Assembly: GCA_025201365.1 (NCBI GenBank)
Contig: JAIXMF010000002.1
Span: forward strand, 1,798,001-1,862,000
Source of the DNA: Syncephalis plumigaleata
Lineage: Eukaryota; Zoopagomycota; Zoopagomycetes; Zoopagales; Piptocephalidaceae
DNA: 64,000 bases
Direction: 5' to 3'
The notes under the pieces: generated by a model
Databases searched by the model: none
What the model was told of the DNA's origin: nothing
The model's input: only the letters and a program-made list of their open reading frames with translations
Part shown: one piece after another, positions 29,022 through 41,552 of the stretch
Position numbering within the stretch: the first letter of the stretch is position 1
How the letters are laid out: each line of letters starts with the position of its first letter
Position numbers and translations under genes: made by a program

Positions 29022-30056
29022 ATTTGCGTTATAGGAAGGTGGTTGGATAAGAAAAAAGACAAACTTTTTGCTGCAAATGAATGGAAATGAACGAAGCAAT
29101 CTATTATGATGGAACATAAATGGTTCGAGTCAAGTTATACTGATAGAAGATCTAACAATGCTACCAATAAAATAATTTATTCACTCTCATACGGTATAGC
29201 ATGTAATTGACCATTTCGCTTGAAGATATTTGTAAATAATAGCAGATGTTACATACGATACTAGTCTCTTCCCCTTCAAATGTTTAGTTTCTAGTCTCTG
29301 GTCAAAGTATACTACAATAATGATCGTGCTTTAGTTTTTATTATCTATAATGTTCTTACGGCTGTCTTGGATGATTATTATTGACATGCAAATATATAAT
29401 GCTTTATTCCACGTTGAGTTGATTATCATGTATTGCTTAATATCTGTGTTTATTCGAGTGTGTATCGTGAATACGACAATGTAAGCTTCGTATCATTTAA
29501 TATCATTGTATCTTTGCTACAATGGTATAATGCCGCCTATAGCTCAGCAACAAATAGATAAAAGTGACAAAGGACGGTGATATAATGTTGAGTATTGCTA
29601 GTAATTGTACTAGTAGGATTCAGTATGTACTACACAAGTCTATGAGCAATTAGGGAAGTTGTTGGTATAGTAAACTGCATGTGTATGTAAATGAATGGAT
29701 TTATTAGATCGTAAGTATGTTGGTTTATACAGCGTAATCAATAATGATAATTGGTCATATTGATTGGATGAATGTCGTATCGCATTATAGATAGCATCAA
29801 GCATGTTCATGTTCCATTGGCACGTCCATATGGTTGGGAAATCATTCAAATCGTATCTTTATTTCAATAAATCATCCATCATCTCCTATGCTTATTCCAA
29901 TCATGGGAGCATCAATTATTAATAAAACTCGTATAAACTTGCTATCGAATGGTTGCTATGACGTCTTACGGAAATACAGCGTAAGTATATTTCCAGATGG
30001 CTATAGTAGTCGTGGTCGTGGCTGGTGTGCTTGCTGTGCTTGTACTAGCATACTCT
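29022..30056. other. Intergenic with one copy of a dispersed repeat
   Basis: About 1 kb, AT-rich. A stretch at about 29492-29580 resembles 46400-46480 (see findings). No gene seen. Confidence 0.45.
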
Positions 30057-31149
30057 TCAATGCAACCGCAAAGCTAGAACAGTCTCGAGTACGTGTGCTA
30101 TGGTAGTTACTTGAAGCACTGAAATATAGGCAGCTACAGCTTCTTCCAATGTCGTCCTGGTTGGCATTTGGAAAGCTCCACGACCGGCATCTTGTTCTTG
30201 TTTTATATACTGTACTATCCTCATATGGTCCTCAGGAGTAATATTTAGTGGATTTCCGCAATTTCTAGGTTAATCTTGCTTGAAATATAATCGTAAAGCT
30301 CCTCATGTAGCCATTGCATGCATAAGGATTGGGATCCAGGATTAATCTTTGCAGGCTGATATGGCATACAACTGTTTGTAGGTGGTTGAGGCCTTCTATT
30401 ACCTCAAATTCAGATATTGCTGCCTTCAATTGTCCATATTTTGTGCATAACAAAAATATCTACATTTATACGTTAATAGATGTGATATAACTTGGTAATA
30501 CTTACCGCCTAAGTCCAGTTTTATATCTCTAATACCGGCATTTAAAGGTAAAGAAACCTACGAAATAGTTGGTGCATGCACTGATACAAGATAAACAGCT
30601 TACCTTTAAGCAATTGTGGTATGACTTGACTGAGAGTAATAAGTTTATCTGCATAGTTTTGTTGGCGTATTAGGTTCCCCAAGGTAGTCATTCCACCAAT
30701 ATTACGGTAGACAAAACAATTTCCTGCAGGTCGAGATGGCCCTGCAGGGACTTCAATGTATTTCAGTGGATATTTCACGTAATTACGATATTCCTCGTTG
30801 GCTCCTTTAAGCGTAATTCGTGCGGCCATAAGTGCCTTTTATACAAAGTAAGTAGAAGAACTGCAAATGATCTCCATTATACTCACATCAAATGCTGCTT
30901 TATCGCGTTCTCCAACCATGCAGTCATATATGCAGGCTCTCCACCATGCGTAAGCTTAGCGAAACTAGAAAAACTGCTTATTCCACCAAACCATTGCAAA
31001 TCTAATAGACCTTCCTCGGCAGCTTTTTCCTCTATGTAGTTACTAGCGTACAGGTTTGTACCATCAGTTGCTTGTGCCTGGATGGCACATGATATCAGTA
31101 CCAATACTACGGTTATCGCCAATGTCGTCTGATGAAGTAGTGAGCGCAT
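30057..31149 (-). CDS. Secreted pseudokinase, paralog 3 (several frame breaks)
   Basis: Four exons are likely, 31149-30887, 30835-30604, 30557-30506 and 30459-30057. The signal peptide is MRSLLHQTTLAITVVLVLIS followed by CAIQAQA. Exon 2 gives ARITLKGANEEYRNYVKYPL, then CFVYRNIGGMTTLGNLIR and LITLSQVIPQLLKG, matching the hinge and helix-E part of paralog 4 (CLMISH... then LSIITSQLIEG). Exon 3 encodes AGIRDIKLDLGG, which keeps an RDIK core like the HRDIK catalytic loop, unlike its paralogs. The DFG position reads SEFEV. A C-terminal segment reads GNPLNITPEDHMRIVQYIKQ and TTLEEAVAAYISVLQ. Exon 3 is 52 nt, not the 51 or 54 seen in the family, and at least four frame breaks occur, so this copy may be either poorly base-called or decaying. 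Confidence 0.5.
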
Positions 31150-31685
31150 GTTATTCGTGATATCTAGTAAAATCCAAAGATAGAATAGACGAGCGTGTAT
31201 ATGTGTGGATAGCGAGAGAAGAGAGAAAAAGAAAGTAACAATATTGCCGTCTTATTTATGTCGTAAACAGTCAGATATGCCATTCTATTGAATAGAACGA
31301 TGCTTCGACGTAAACTGAGTATGGCAGAACAAAACAATATCAACCCCACATGTCAATTGCCATTAACAGTATGCAATCACCAGTTGTATTCTGTTTTAGT
31401 TTATCTTGATTATTGGAATGTGCCATTCTATTCCATCCTACTTTGGATAATGGACGTTTCAGTTATAGGTCATACTAAGGAAGGAGAAACATTGCTCGAT
31501 ATCACTTGCCATTATTAGCATGCTTACTATGGAAAAGATACTCATTCAAACAAATCTTGTATTGACTAACATGTTCATGTTCAATCGACCATTACATCGA
31601 TGATAATGAATGGAATAACGAATCAATGAATATACTCGCATGTTACTATTGCAATATGCTGTTCTCTTTGAGAATGTATCGAGAT
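31150..31685. other. Intergenic, no gene seen
   Basis: About 540 bp between pseudokinase 3 and the 3' end of GatB. It carries the presumed promoter of pseudokinase 3 on the left. Confidence 0.45.
31252..31260 (-). promoter_or_regulatory. TATA-like box of pseudokinase 3
   Basis: ATAAATAAG on the minus strand, about 105 bp upstream of the ATG at 31149. Confidence 0.35.
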
Positions 31686-34030
31686 TTATGGTAGATTCAT
31701 TAGATCTTTTAATAATTGATTAGCAAGTTTCGGACTGGCTTGCCCTTTCGTTTGCTGCATCACCTGTCCGACGAACCATCCAAACAATCGTTTATTTCCT
31801 TGTCTAACCTGCTCCACCTAATGCATTCCAACCATTAATGCTATCCATTTATTCCTCGTCAATCATATCGCTTACCTTATCTGGATGACTACTAATTAGC
31901 TTCTGACATATACTCTGTAGGTGTGAAGTATCGCGAATCTCACTCCAACCATTTGCTTCTGCGATAGTCTCGGCATTTCGTGGATCATTCTCGTCAATCA
32001 TACACGTCAGTATTCGTTTAGCAAGTTTGCCTATGGTACATACACATGAGCCATTCAATTAAACAGGATGATCAAGCTAGCTACCACTGATTCGATCATT
32101 CTGCAATGCCGTCACTATGGATCTTAGCTGTTCCACGCTAACCGTATTACTACTGAAAGGTATATTTCTGCTATTCAATCGACCCATCAGCTCATTGGTA
32201 ATCCTAAGCATCATCGATTAGCCAGTGTTATGCATCGATTGTGCTATCCTACCAATTGAAAGCTAAACGTATATCGGTATTTTTAACAACCTATATGATA
32301 TTAGTATTAATCGTCTTCTCTCTGATAACGCTGTATTCTTACCTGTTCAAAGTAAACATCCACCAATGGTTCAATAAATAGTGTATTGCATTCCTCAATG
32401 GAAAGCCCATAGTCTGACATGAATCGTTGTTTGCGAGCATCAGGCAGCTCAGGCAATGTCGCTCTATGCTGTTCGATATATTTCTATCATACTAGTGAGC
32501 TATTCTATTCAATATTAATGTGCATAGCTGCTCACTACCTTTGATATGCATATTGGTGGTAAATCTGGATCAGGCATGTATCTAATGAATGCTACATTAA
32601 CAACAATACGTGCCATAAAAGCATGCTATCACTCATTAGTCACCTGTAATCTACTGCCGTTTCCTTGGTACGTAGACTAAATGTTTCCTTTCGTATCACA
32701 TCGTAGCCACGAGTCTCTTGCAACAAGCGTTCATTAGATTCTAGTAAGCCGATTTGTCGATTGACTTCCGCATCTACCAGTGTACTATTAGTCATCCATA
32801 CATGATCCAGTGGCTACTTTCCTTACCAATGGCTGCCGTAAGAAATCGAATACTCGTGAGATTCTTTAGCTCGCATCTCACACCTAGTGGCTCGTTGGGT
32901 CTGCACACCGACACATTGACGTCACATCGAAGTGATCCCTAGTCATTCCCGGTGTAAACTATAGTATGTCAACAATCATCAATGCCACTGACCTGTTCCA
33001 TATTGCCATCCGATACTCCCGTTGCACGTAGTATCGATTGTAGTTTACGTACAGCAATACCCGCCTCCATAGATGATCTGTAAATGTTACCATTAGCTTG
33101 CTGTAGCATGACATAGTAGTGGTGGTGGTGGTAGTAACTCACCGTAGATCTGGCTTAGTGACAATTTCAATGAGTGGCACACCAGCACGATTCAGATCAA
33201 CATGTACAATCTTTCCTGTAATATCACTCGTGCTCTTTCCTGTATCCTAATCATTATAACGATCAACGTGTAAACGATAATCATTATGAGCATTACTATG
33301 GTACCTGTTCCAATTGCAGTTGCTCCAATCGTATCATTCTTTCATAGGATAGACCATCCAATGACGATAGGCATAATGTTCCCCCACGAGCAATCGGTTC
33401 TAATGGTAAATGAGACTGTAGTTCATTCTATTCATGTTGACTATTACCTTTATGCTGTGTAATTTGATAGCCAGCTGGAAGGTCATGATAGAAATAGTGT
33501 TTACGATCAAAGCTTGAATATGATTGAATTTGAGCCGATAATGCAGAGCAAGTCGTGTCGCCAACTCGACACATTCTGGATTCAATGACTATATCGCAAT
33601 AATAATAATAATAATAATAATAAATGGTTTATTCGTATGCTACCTTCAAATAATACTAATGAAACTTACGGGAAGCGTACCAGGAAATGCCGCGTCTATT
33701 ACAGACACTTGTGTGTTGGGCTGCTCTTCATAGGTAGCGGACGCGTCTATAACATGTATTGCAGCAATACGTAAACGTGCAGTCTAGTCGATAGCCAGTA
33801 TACTTACTCGAGAATAGCTTGTGTCGCGAACATAATTGCGCGTGAATCTCCAGACCTATTACAACTTGCCAGCTTGAATGCACACCTTGTACCAGATTAC
33901 TCGGCAATGAAGCTGCCGTTGTTGCCGTACGCTTACTATCCTGTCTCAAGCGTAGTGCTGCTCTATGTGAGTTGAATTGCCATAGTTTTGCAAATGGGAG
34001 ACCTCTTTGCAACGAACGTGAAAAAGACAT
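31686..34030 (-). CDS. PET112: Glutamyl-tRNA(Gln) amidotransferase subunit B, mitochondrial (GatB/Pet112)
   Basis: Fourteen exons run from 34030-33808 to 31817-31686; the others end or start near 33746/33670, 33588/33448, 33305, 33246/33143, 33077/32993, 32938/32827, 32773/32644, 32581/32539, 32483/32343, 32290/32253, 32203/32085 and 32030/31876. The protein transamidates misacylated Glu-tRNA(Gln) in the organelle. A Ser/Arg-rich presequence precedes [13 protein letters not shown] and [36 protein letters not shown] is the family signature. [29 protein letters not shown] and the C-terminal GatB/YqeY part [20 protein letters not shown] complete it. One T seems missing near 33543, next to the signature. 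The junction of exons 3 and 4 (33448 to about 33415) is unresolved: read straight through it is in frame but holds a TAG. Confidence 0.93.
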
Positions 34031-34642
34031 GACGAAAATACACGAGTGAAGAAACAGAATAGATAGAAAAGTTTAGAAGAAAGGAAAAAAAAAACTATTA
34101 TCCTCACAATCAATAAGGAGAGTCAAAATAATTGAAGAGTGAACACAGCATTGCATTGCGATAAAACGAAGTAGAGACTAGCGACCGCGTTCTATGCTTA
34201 GCTCGTATGATTTTTGTTAAGAACAGGAATGCTGATTCATCAATTATTATGTGCTCCACCTTACAATCTTTTCGTTAATCATTCTTGTAACTGCTTGATT
34301 TCATTTCATTATTATATGACTCACATAATAAACAAGCATTACAGTCATATTAATTACTACTACTATTACTATATGAGTCATAAATATATCTATCGTATTC
34401 ATAAAATGTCATTCATTATCATAATCATACGACATTCATTTGTATGTCATTATCATTGTATTATGTCAATTGACGTGATCCATCTGATTGCCATGCATCA
34501 CGAATGTAATGAATGATTCACAATAATGATCATACATACGATGTTATTATAATGCGGTCAACACATTCACGATGATATTTAACTATTGAGCATATTATAT
34601 ACTTATTCTTTATTCTTTAAAGTTATATAGAGACAAATCTCC
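34031..34642. other. Intergenic, no gene seen
   Basis: About 610 bp, strongly AT-rich with CAT/ATT-rich low-complexity sequence from 34280 to 34560. Confidence 0.5.
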
Positions 34643-36906
34643 TTATTCGTCGTCCAAGTCATCATCCCATGCATCACTGTCGGGATCATCCTCTAAATCA
34701 TCGTCATCATTCATTGAAAAGTCGGAACTATTGTCATCCATGAGTGCATTGGACCAGTCATTACTACGAGGATGAGATGGCATCAGGTCCATTTCATCAA
34801 ATGGCGATGGTGAGTGCTCCATAAATGACGGCTGATGTGGTGGCATCATCGGCATGCTTGGTCGATGTGGAGGCATCATGGGCATGTTAGGACGGCGTGG
34901 AGGCATCATGGGCATGTTAGGGCGGTGTGGTGGCATCATGGGCATGTTAGGACGGCGTGGTGGCATCATGGGCATGTTAGGACGATTCGCGGGCATTATT
35001 GGCATGTCCGCTTGATTCGCGGGCATCATAGGCATGAAGTTAGGGAATTGTATATTTGGATTGATTAATAGGGGGAAGGTGACGGGTGTATTAGGCGGTG
35101 CTGGTGCTGGTGCTGGTGCTGTGGCAGTTACGGAATTCGTTGGGTCTGAGGGAGGAACACGGGCTGGTGGCAAGCCAGGATGAATAGCGGCTGTAGCTGG
35201 TTCTGGCACTTTAGGTGGATCCATCACCGTTGCCGCAGGAGAATTTTGGGGGTTGCCACTACTGCTGCGGGTTTAGAGGGTGTCGGCTCTTCCTTGGGCT
35301 CTTCCTTGGGCTCGTTTACCACTACTTTGGGCGGTGTCGGTACTGGGTATTCGCAGCTGGTTCTTGCGAGGTAATGGTAGTAGTGTCGGGCCTATGTAAA
35401 GGCGTGGCTTTAGCAGGTATTGGCGTGGCAGTGGCAATGGTATGCTCAATGGGAGTCTCTTGCGGTGCAGGGTGCGAGTTGCTCTGTATCATGGGTGAAC
35501 TAGAAGCGGCCGGGCTATGTACGCTTTGCACAGTTGGTGCCGGTGTCTCCGCTGCTGGTTCCAATTGGCAGATTCAATAATAGGTGTCGGTACGGCTGGA
35601 GTTGGCCTGTTCGGATTAGTGACACGGTATCCATTGGTTGCACGGCAGGATAGGGCATATATTTTGGTGGGAATAAGCGACTGCATTTAATGGAATGAAT
35701 TCATGATCCATAGTAGGCATTAAATCGGGCATTGATGGGCGAACTGGTGCAGTTATTCTCTCGGGTGATAGGGGAGTGGCGGTATGAAAAGATGGCATAT
35801 GCTCGGTCAAAGGTCGGTCCTTTTCCTCGGAATGCTTGAATACAGGTGTGAGCTCTGGTATTTGACGTCCATTTGGCGCTTCACTTACAGCCGAGGTAGG
35901 TCGTGTCAATATCTCATTGACAGCTACAATACCAGTGGGCGCTTTCTCATGAGCACTGTTTGGCAATGGGGCAGCCTTAGTTGGGGTGGCCTTTCCAGCT
36001 GGCGACGTGTGATGATGCTTGTGATGATTGCTAGATCCACGAGAGATGGTGTGCGCGGCATGAGGTGGTGTCCGACCCGAATGATGTCGACCTCCGTGAT
36101 GCTTTGGCCTGGAGCCGGACGGTGGAGGATGTGCCGGGAAAACGGTTTGCGGAAAATCGGACGGCGGGGGAGCATGGGGCCTGAGATTGACAGGAGTCGG
36201 GCCTGCATTCGGTCTGTGAGGGCCGGTACTCTTCATCGGTGCATGAGGAAGTGGATTGGATGATGGATCAGGTACAACTATATCATGGTGTTTAGCCGGG
36301 TTACCATGTGTAAGCGTGGTGAATGGTACGGACGGCTGCATATCAACGAGAGGACGATCGAATAATGGATCCATCTCAGCAGGTAAGATGGGGTTGCCAG
36401 GATCCATCATCACGTTATTGTTATCATTGTTGTTGTTGTTGTTGGTTACTACCGCTGTTGTTATCATCACTACCATTAATGGCTGGACCGTCCAGATTAA
36501 CACTCGGTGGACGATCATCCTCGCTCTCCAGCTTGCACACATCTTGTCCTACAATACCCGATGGCAAGCATACTAGACCCGGTAGACACTGCCGTACACC
36601 TTCTGGCGTGCTACCACATTGTTCACCGTTAATGGAGAACAGCGTGTCGGGATAGGCGCAAATACCAAGCAGATGTGGATTGGCAGCTGGCATGCAAACG
36701 AGACCAGGTTGACACGATTTAACGGCGTCTTCATCGGCCACACATCGATCGCCCACGCTGCCGGGTAGCACTTGCACGTCACCATCCTTAAGAAGATTAA
36801 GTGTTGGCGTGTGTCGATTGACCGAGTTATGCGGCAATGACAATGCCACATTTAACCATAGCGAGTTTACCAGAAGAGCAGCAAATATAGATTTAGAATA
36901 GTGCAT
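34643..36906 (-). CDS. Secreted cysteine- and proline-rich protein 1
   Basis: The ATG at 36906 opens a signal peptide (MHYSKSIFAALLVNSLWLNV then ALS). Residues about 45-125 hold two cysteine units: GDRCVADEDAVKSCQPGLVC...LLGICAYP, then GEQCGSTPEGVRQCLPGLVC...GQDVC. This arrangement is shared with the neighbouring gene at 41552. The rest is Asn-, His- and Pro-rich linker (GGRHHSGRTPPHAAH, SSNHHKHHHTSP), a Pro/Thr/Ala region, then about seven decapeptides of type MPMMPPRRPN, and an acidic tail (DDDDLEDDPDSDAWDDDLDD). About 757 residues, no introns seen. The frame switches at about 36450, 35670, 35618, 35566, 35346 and 35250, and most switches are healed by one added base in a run. The composition suggests a wall-associated or extracellular scaffold; no known domain is recognised. 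Confidence 0.6.
34842..35030. repeat. 30-bp tandem repeat coding MPMMPP[HR]RPN
   Basis: About six to seven copies of a 30-bp unit (for example GGTGGCATCATGGGCATGTT plus ten bases) in frame, coding decapeptides that differ mainly His/Arg. The inner copies are nearly identical, pointing to recent expansion; those near 34985-35030 are diverged. Confidence 0.85.
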
Positions 36907-37615
36907 ACTTACGCAATTAATATTAAAGGAGATTATCTATTAGGAGCTCAATGTCGATTACGTTGAGGTTGTAATTTAAAAGGCATACGTATAGTATGCG
37001 ATATAATTGTAGGAGTTTTATACCAGGAGTATCCATGGTGCAGAACACTTCAACATTCAGCTCCTTGGTATCCATCATTAATTAATTTGCCATTGATTAA
37101 CGACACCCTATCATAGCTTGTAATCGTTCATCCGATCAATCCGAATGAAGCGACGATTGTAGTGAACATCAAGATTAACTGCTTGCATTGAACAGCTATT
37201 ACCTTAGAATGTTACTTTCAAATTGTTTGTCGATTACTGTATGCTTTCTTTTTTTTATTCCTATAAGCATTTGTTTGATAGGTAAAGCAATAAATAAAAC
37301 AACACTTGATGCTAATGACCGAGTAAACAAATAAACTGACAACACTGTAGAGTACATATTGTTTTCATGCAATTCTATTTACGATTCATTGTCTTGTTAA
37401 GATATGTATCTCGCAAGTATTCCACGTTATTGCCATGCTACTTCATTATTAGTCACTATTATTGTTATTAGTATTACTTTATCTCTATTTCCATTCAGTA
37501 CGCGCTATGTACGATCATTTGTACCAAATATATATATATAGATCAATTGTATTGCTTTTATTATTTTGAACAAACAATCTACTGAAATAAAATAGATCAT
37601 ACTAAACAATAGGGA
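36907..37615. other. Intergenic, no gene seen
   Basis: About 710 bp of AT-rich sequence between the two secreted cysteine-rich genes, both on the minus strand. It includes a TATATATATA stretch near 37530. Confidence 0.5.
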
Positions 37616-40600
37616 TTAAGCAAGTTGCTGGCTGAGATTCTTTAATTTACGCCGTCTGTCAATATCGTCATCATCATCGTAATCATCGTAATCATCGCTT
37701 GTGTCTGACTCTGTAATCTCGGAACCATCTAGAATGGAATCTAGCGGCATTGCAGATGTAGCGGAATCATTAATATCGGGCACCTCAGTCTCCCATAAAT
37801 AAGCGTCGCTATTGTCATCATACGAGTCGTGATCAGCATATCCATCATCGATAGCTGAGCTTTCTACCATATCCGGTGGTTCTGCATTTAGTATTTTGTC
37901 CATGGCCATACCGCGATCATGAGGTAGCGCATAGTAATCACTATGATCCCTATCGTCGTAATTTGAGATGTACGGATTTCTTGGAATACAATGACCGAAT
38001 ACGCATACATGTCCAATGGGGCAGAAATAAGTACAACTATTTAGACTTGGTGCTAGTTGCGGTGGTGACGGTAAGAATGGTAGTGGTGCAGGCAATGATG
38101 GTAATGGTCGTGTGCATCGTCCTAGATAGCATAGCAATCCTAAAGCACAACTGCCATTGCAAGCTTCCCCTTCTCTTGGCCGTAGTGAACTACGAGGAGG
38201 CGGAGACACTCTAGTGCATACTCCCGTTGAGCAAATAAGTCCCATTCTACATACATTAATGCATGCATGGCCCTCGTCAGGCAATCCATATGTTACTGGT
38301 GGTGGCTGTACTGGGCATGGTGGTGTACCGGGCATTGGTGGTGGCTGCACTGGTGCATTGGTGGCTGTACCGGCGGCATTGGTGGTGGCTGCACTGGTGG
38401 CATTGGTGGTGGCTGACTGGTGGCATTGGTGGCTGCACTGGTGGCATTGGCGGTGGCTGCACTGGTGGCATTGGTGGTGGTTGTACCGGTGGCATTGGCG
38501 GTGGTTGTGCTGGTGGTGGCTGTGCTGGTGGTGGCTTTCTATATGGTGATGGATGTACTAGTGGTGGCTTAGGTGGGTGTATATTTAGAGGAGATTGTTC
38601 TGGCGATTGTTCTACATCAGATGTTAGTAGTCGATCTCCATTAGGTGTTGGCGTGGCTTGTGGTTCAATTGGAGCAAGCGTCAGTAGAATTGTTGGTCTA
38701 ACTCATGCCTATCCTCAATCCACGACTCAGGTAAAGGTAAATCAAAGAACGCATCATCTGAGACGTCATTAAGCATTTCCTCCGCTAAAGGCTTGCATTG
38801 CTCGTAGGAATAGCTTGCGATAAGGTTGCCGTATTTGATGTTAGAATAGGCATTGGACTATTCGATGTAGAAGAGATCATAGGTGCCTCAGTAATTTGGA
38901 CTAATATGGTCCGCGTTTCTTCCGATCCAGGTTCAATCGACAATGGTTCATTAGAATCTATAATGGCTTGCGATGATACAATGGGTTGTGACCATTTATG
39001 ATTTTGGTATTCACGACCATATCCATATCCATTACGATATTCCTTGTGTAATCATTGTGGTAATCATTGCGGTAATCATTGTTATACCAGTTGTTGTTAT
39101 TATCATGGTCATTTCTGTAAGGTGATGCTGGTGCTGGCACTGATGCTGATATTGGTGCTGATATTGGTTCTGGCGCTGGTGCTGGTGCTTTTATTGGTTC
39201 TGGTGTATGTATTGGTGTATATATTGGTGCTTTTATTGGTGCGTATATTGGTGTGTATATTGGTGCTGCTTCTGACATAGGTACGGGTAATGGCACGGGT
39301 AATGGCACGGGTATTGGTGCTGATCCCGGTATTGGTGCCACACCTGGTGCTGGTATAGGTAGCGATAGCGATGACGAACCCGGTGACAATATCGATATCG
39401 GTATCCGTGGCAGACCTGGTGCTGATCTAGGTGGTGGTAATGGCTTGGGAATATGTCCTTGATAATACGGTTTATAAATTGGTGCTGTAATTGGATTACG
39501 CAATGGACGTGTACAAATGCTTTCTACACATTCTAGACCAGGTTGACATTGTTTGTTACAAAACTCTCCTTCAACGGGCAATGTAGCAATAGGCGACGAT
39601 GGCGGTGGCGGTGGCGGTGGCGGTGGCGGTGGCGGTAGTGACAATGAAGGTGGCGGTGGTGGCGGTAGTGACGATGAAGGTGGCGGCGGTGGTGGTGGTG
39701 ACGATGATGAAGGCGGTGGTGGTGGTGACGATGATGAAGGCGGTGGTGGTGGAAGGACAGGAGGTGTATCAAATGGACATGTAGCTTCATTACAATTGGT
39801 TGTTTCATCATTACCGTAAAATGGACTATTGTGCTTATATGTCATACTAGATGCTGATGATGCCGCTAGTGATGATGGCGTCTGCTCTGTTGTAGGAGTA
39901 TCTGGTAGATTAGTCCATTCAGGTTCATCATTAGAGTCAAACAATTCTTCTTGTGCTCCCTGAGTAGACGGTATGGGGAAGAGATCCTCGGGTTCTACGG
40001 TCGTGAATGCCGGGTTCAAGCTGTCCTCCAAACGTTGACCATTATTCAAAGGCTGGCTGATTACTGTAGGCGATAGTCGAGCTATATTAGCTACAGTCGT
40101 TGTAGCGGGTACACTCGACACTGGCGATGCGGTTGGTGTAGCAGGTGTTATTGACGTAGTTCGCGCCAACAATGCCGGTGATGAAGATGGTGATGACGGC
40201 GATAGTGATCGATTAGCATTTTGACCTTGTGCCTCATTCAGTAAGGGTTGACGTGGACTATCCTTGGTACAAACATTAGAAATGCATTGATATCCTTGTT
40301 GACAACGATCTTTGCATGCTTCTTCATTACTCGGAGGACGCATACAAGTACCATTGTCGCAGATTAGACCAGACGAACATTCCGGTGTACATTGCTTTCC
40401 TTCTACCAGTAAGGTTGTTGATTGTGGTTTTTTCGTACAAATACCACGATAACATACTAGACTAGGACCACAGCTTGTTATACATCGACTGCCTTCATGT
40501 AGAAAAGCATCGGATGATGGTGATGATGATGACGATGATGATGGTGGTGGTGATGGTGAAGAATTAGATGCTACGGCATGATTACATATTCCTCTAGTAC

Positions 40601-41552
40601 ACACTAATCCTTGACCACATTGATTTACACATCGATCTCCTGCTTGTGGCAATCGTTGAATGGTTGGTGAACTAGCTAATGGAGATGGTGTATTGACTTG
40701 TGGAGATGACGAGCTGGTCAGCGATGGTTGTATCGATTGAGCTATCGATTGACAACGGTTATCAATACATTTATATCCTTGTGGACATGATAATGTGCAC
40801 GTTTTTATCTCGTTGCTTTGGCTGTTGTTTGGTGATTCCGTCAAGTTATTCCTGTTACTATTACCTTTACACTTTTCATAGATACAGGTGTAGCCCTCGA
40901 CGCAGGATATAGCGATACACTGTCGTTCAGATGGTAAAAGTGATGCTTTTGCAGGTGTCGAATCCCCTGAAAGTAGACTCCCTGGTGGTGGTTGACATAC
41001 ACCTTTATCGCATACAGATCCCATTGGACAACCATTAGGACATGACGTGTCAGGCTTACTAGTCACAGCTAGTGACATAGATGCTGCTATAAGCGGTGGT
41101 GGCGGTGGTGGCGACAATGATGGAAATAATGGTGGCGATTCGCGACGACAAATACCGGCACTACTATTGGGACCGAGTGGTTCACAGCCGAGTCCCGGCA
41201 AGCATCCAAGTCGTCCGGGATGTTCACCGCCACAAGCACCACCCTCCACGGCAAATTGCATATTGGGCGATGCGCAAACCCCAAAGAATCCCGGCGTAAC
41301 TGGTGCAACACAAACGAGACCCGCAGCGCATGTTGGTCCTAGCTTGGCGACACGTTGTTTGGATTCGGATGATGCTCCACAACTAGCGCCTAATCCCACG
41401 GTAAGTAAAGCATCACTCGTGCTATCTCCTTTAACATCGTAAGTGTCATGGATTACATTGAATGGCGTCACGGGTTTTACAACTGCAGCGCCGATTGTCC
41501 AATCAATTCTGCAACTCCAAACAATCAGCCATAATAATAAATATGACTGCAT
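37616..41552 (-). CDS. Secreted multi-module cysteine-rich protein 2
   Basis: The ATG at 41552 opens a signal peptide (MQSYLLLWLIVWSCRIDWTI). Two N-terminal cysteine units mirror protein 1 (GPTCAAGLVC...GFFGVCASP then GGACGGE...CLPGLGC). Eleven short modules of C-x3-C-x5-C-x4-C follow (one has x4 first), for instance CVNQCGQGLVCTRGIC, CITSCGPSLVCYRGIC, CNKQCQPGLECVESIC and, near the end, CINVCRMGLICSTGVC, CNGSCALGLLCYLGRC and CTYFCPIGHVCVFGHC. Between them lie Ser/Pro linkers, long polyproline, an Ala/Pro/Ile repeat, a PPPMPPVQ repeat and an acidic Asp-rich tail. About 1310 residues, no introns. The frame breaks at about 39046, 38789, 38689, 38414 and 38360; each is cured by one base. Cysteine-paired surface or matrix protein is a reasonable guess. 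The module is not one I can name. Confidence 0.62.
38300..38535. repeat. Tandem repeat coding PPPMPPVQ
   Basis: Degenerate 24-bp units of GGTGGCATTGGTGGTGGCTG-type sequence on the + strand, coding Pro/Met/Val/Gln repeats on the minus strand. Unit lengths vary and at least two frame switches fall here. Confidence 0.8.
39598..39765. repeat. GGT/GGC-rich tract coding polyproline
   Basis: Long (GGTGGC)n and GGTGGTGGT tracts on the + strand that code runs of 5 to 12 prolines separated by SSS on the minus strand. Confidence 0.85.

Noticed and set aside
37616-38350. The C-terminal three-module frame as an independent third cysteine-rich gene
   Set aside because: It lacks a signal peptide, starts inside the PPPMPPVQ repeat, and joins the upstream gene once run-length breaks are allowed.
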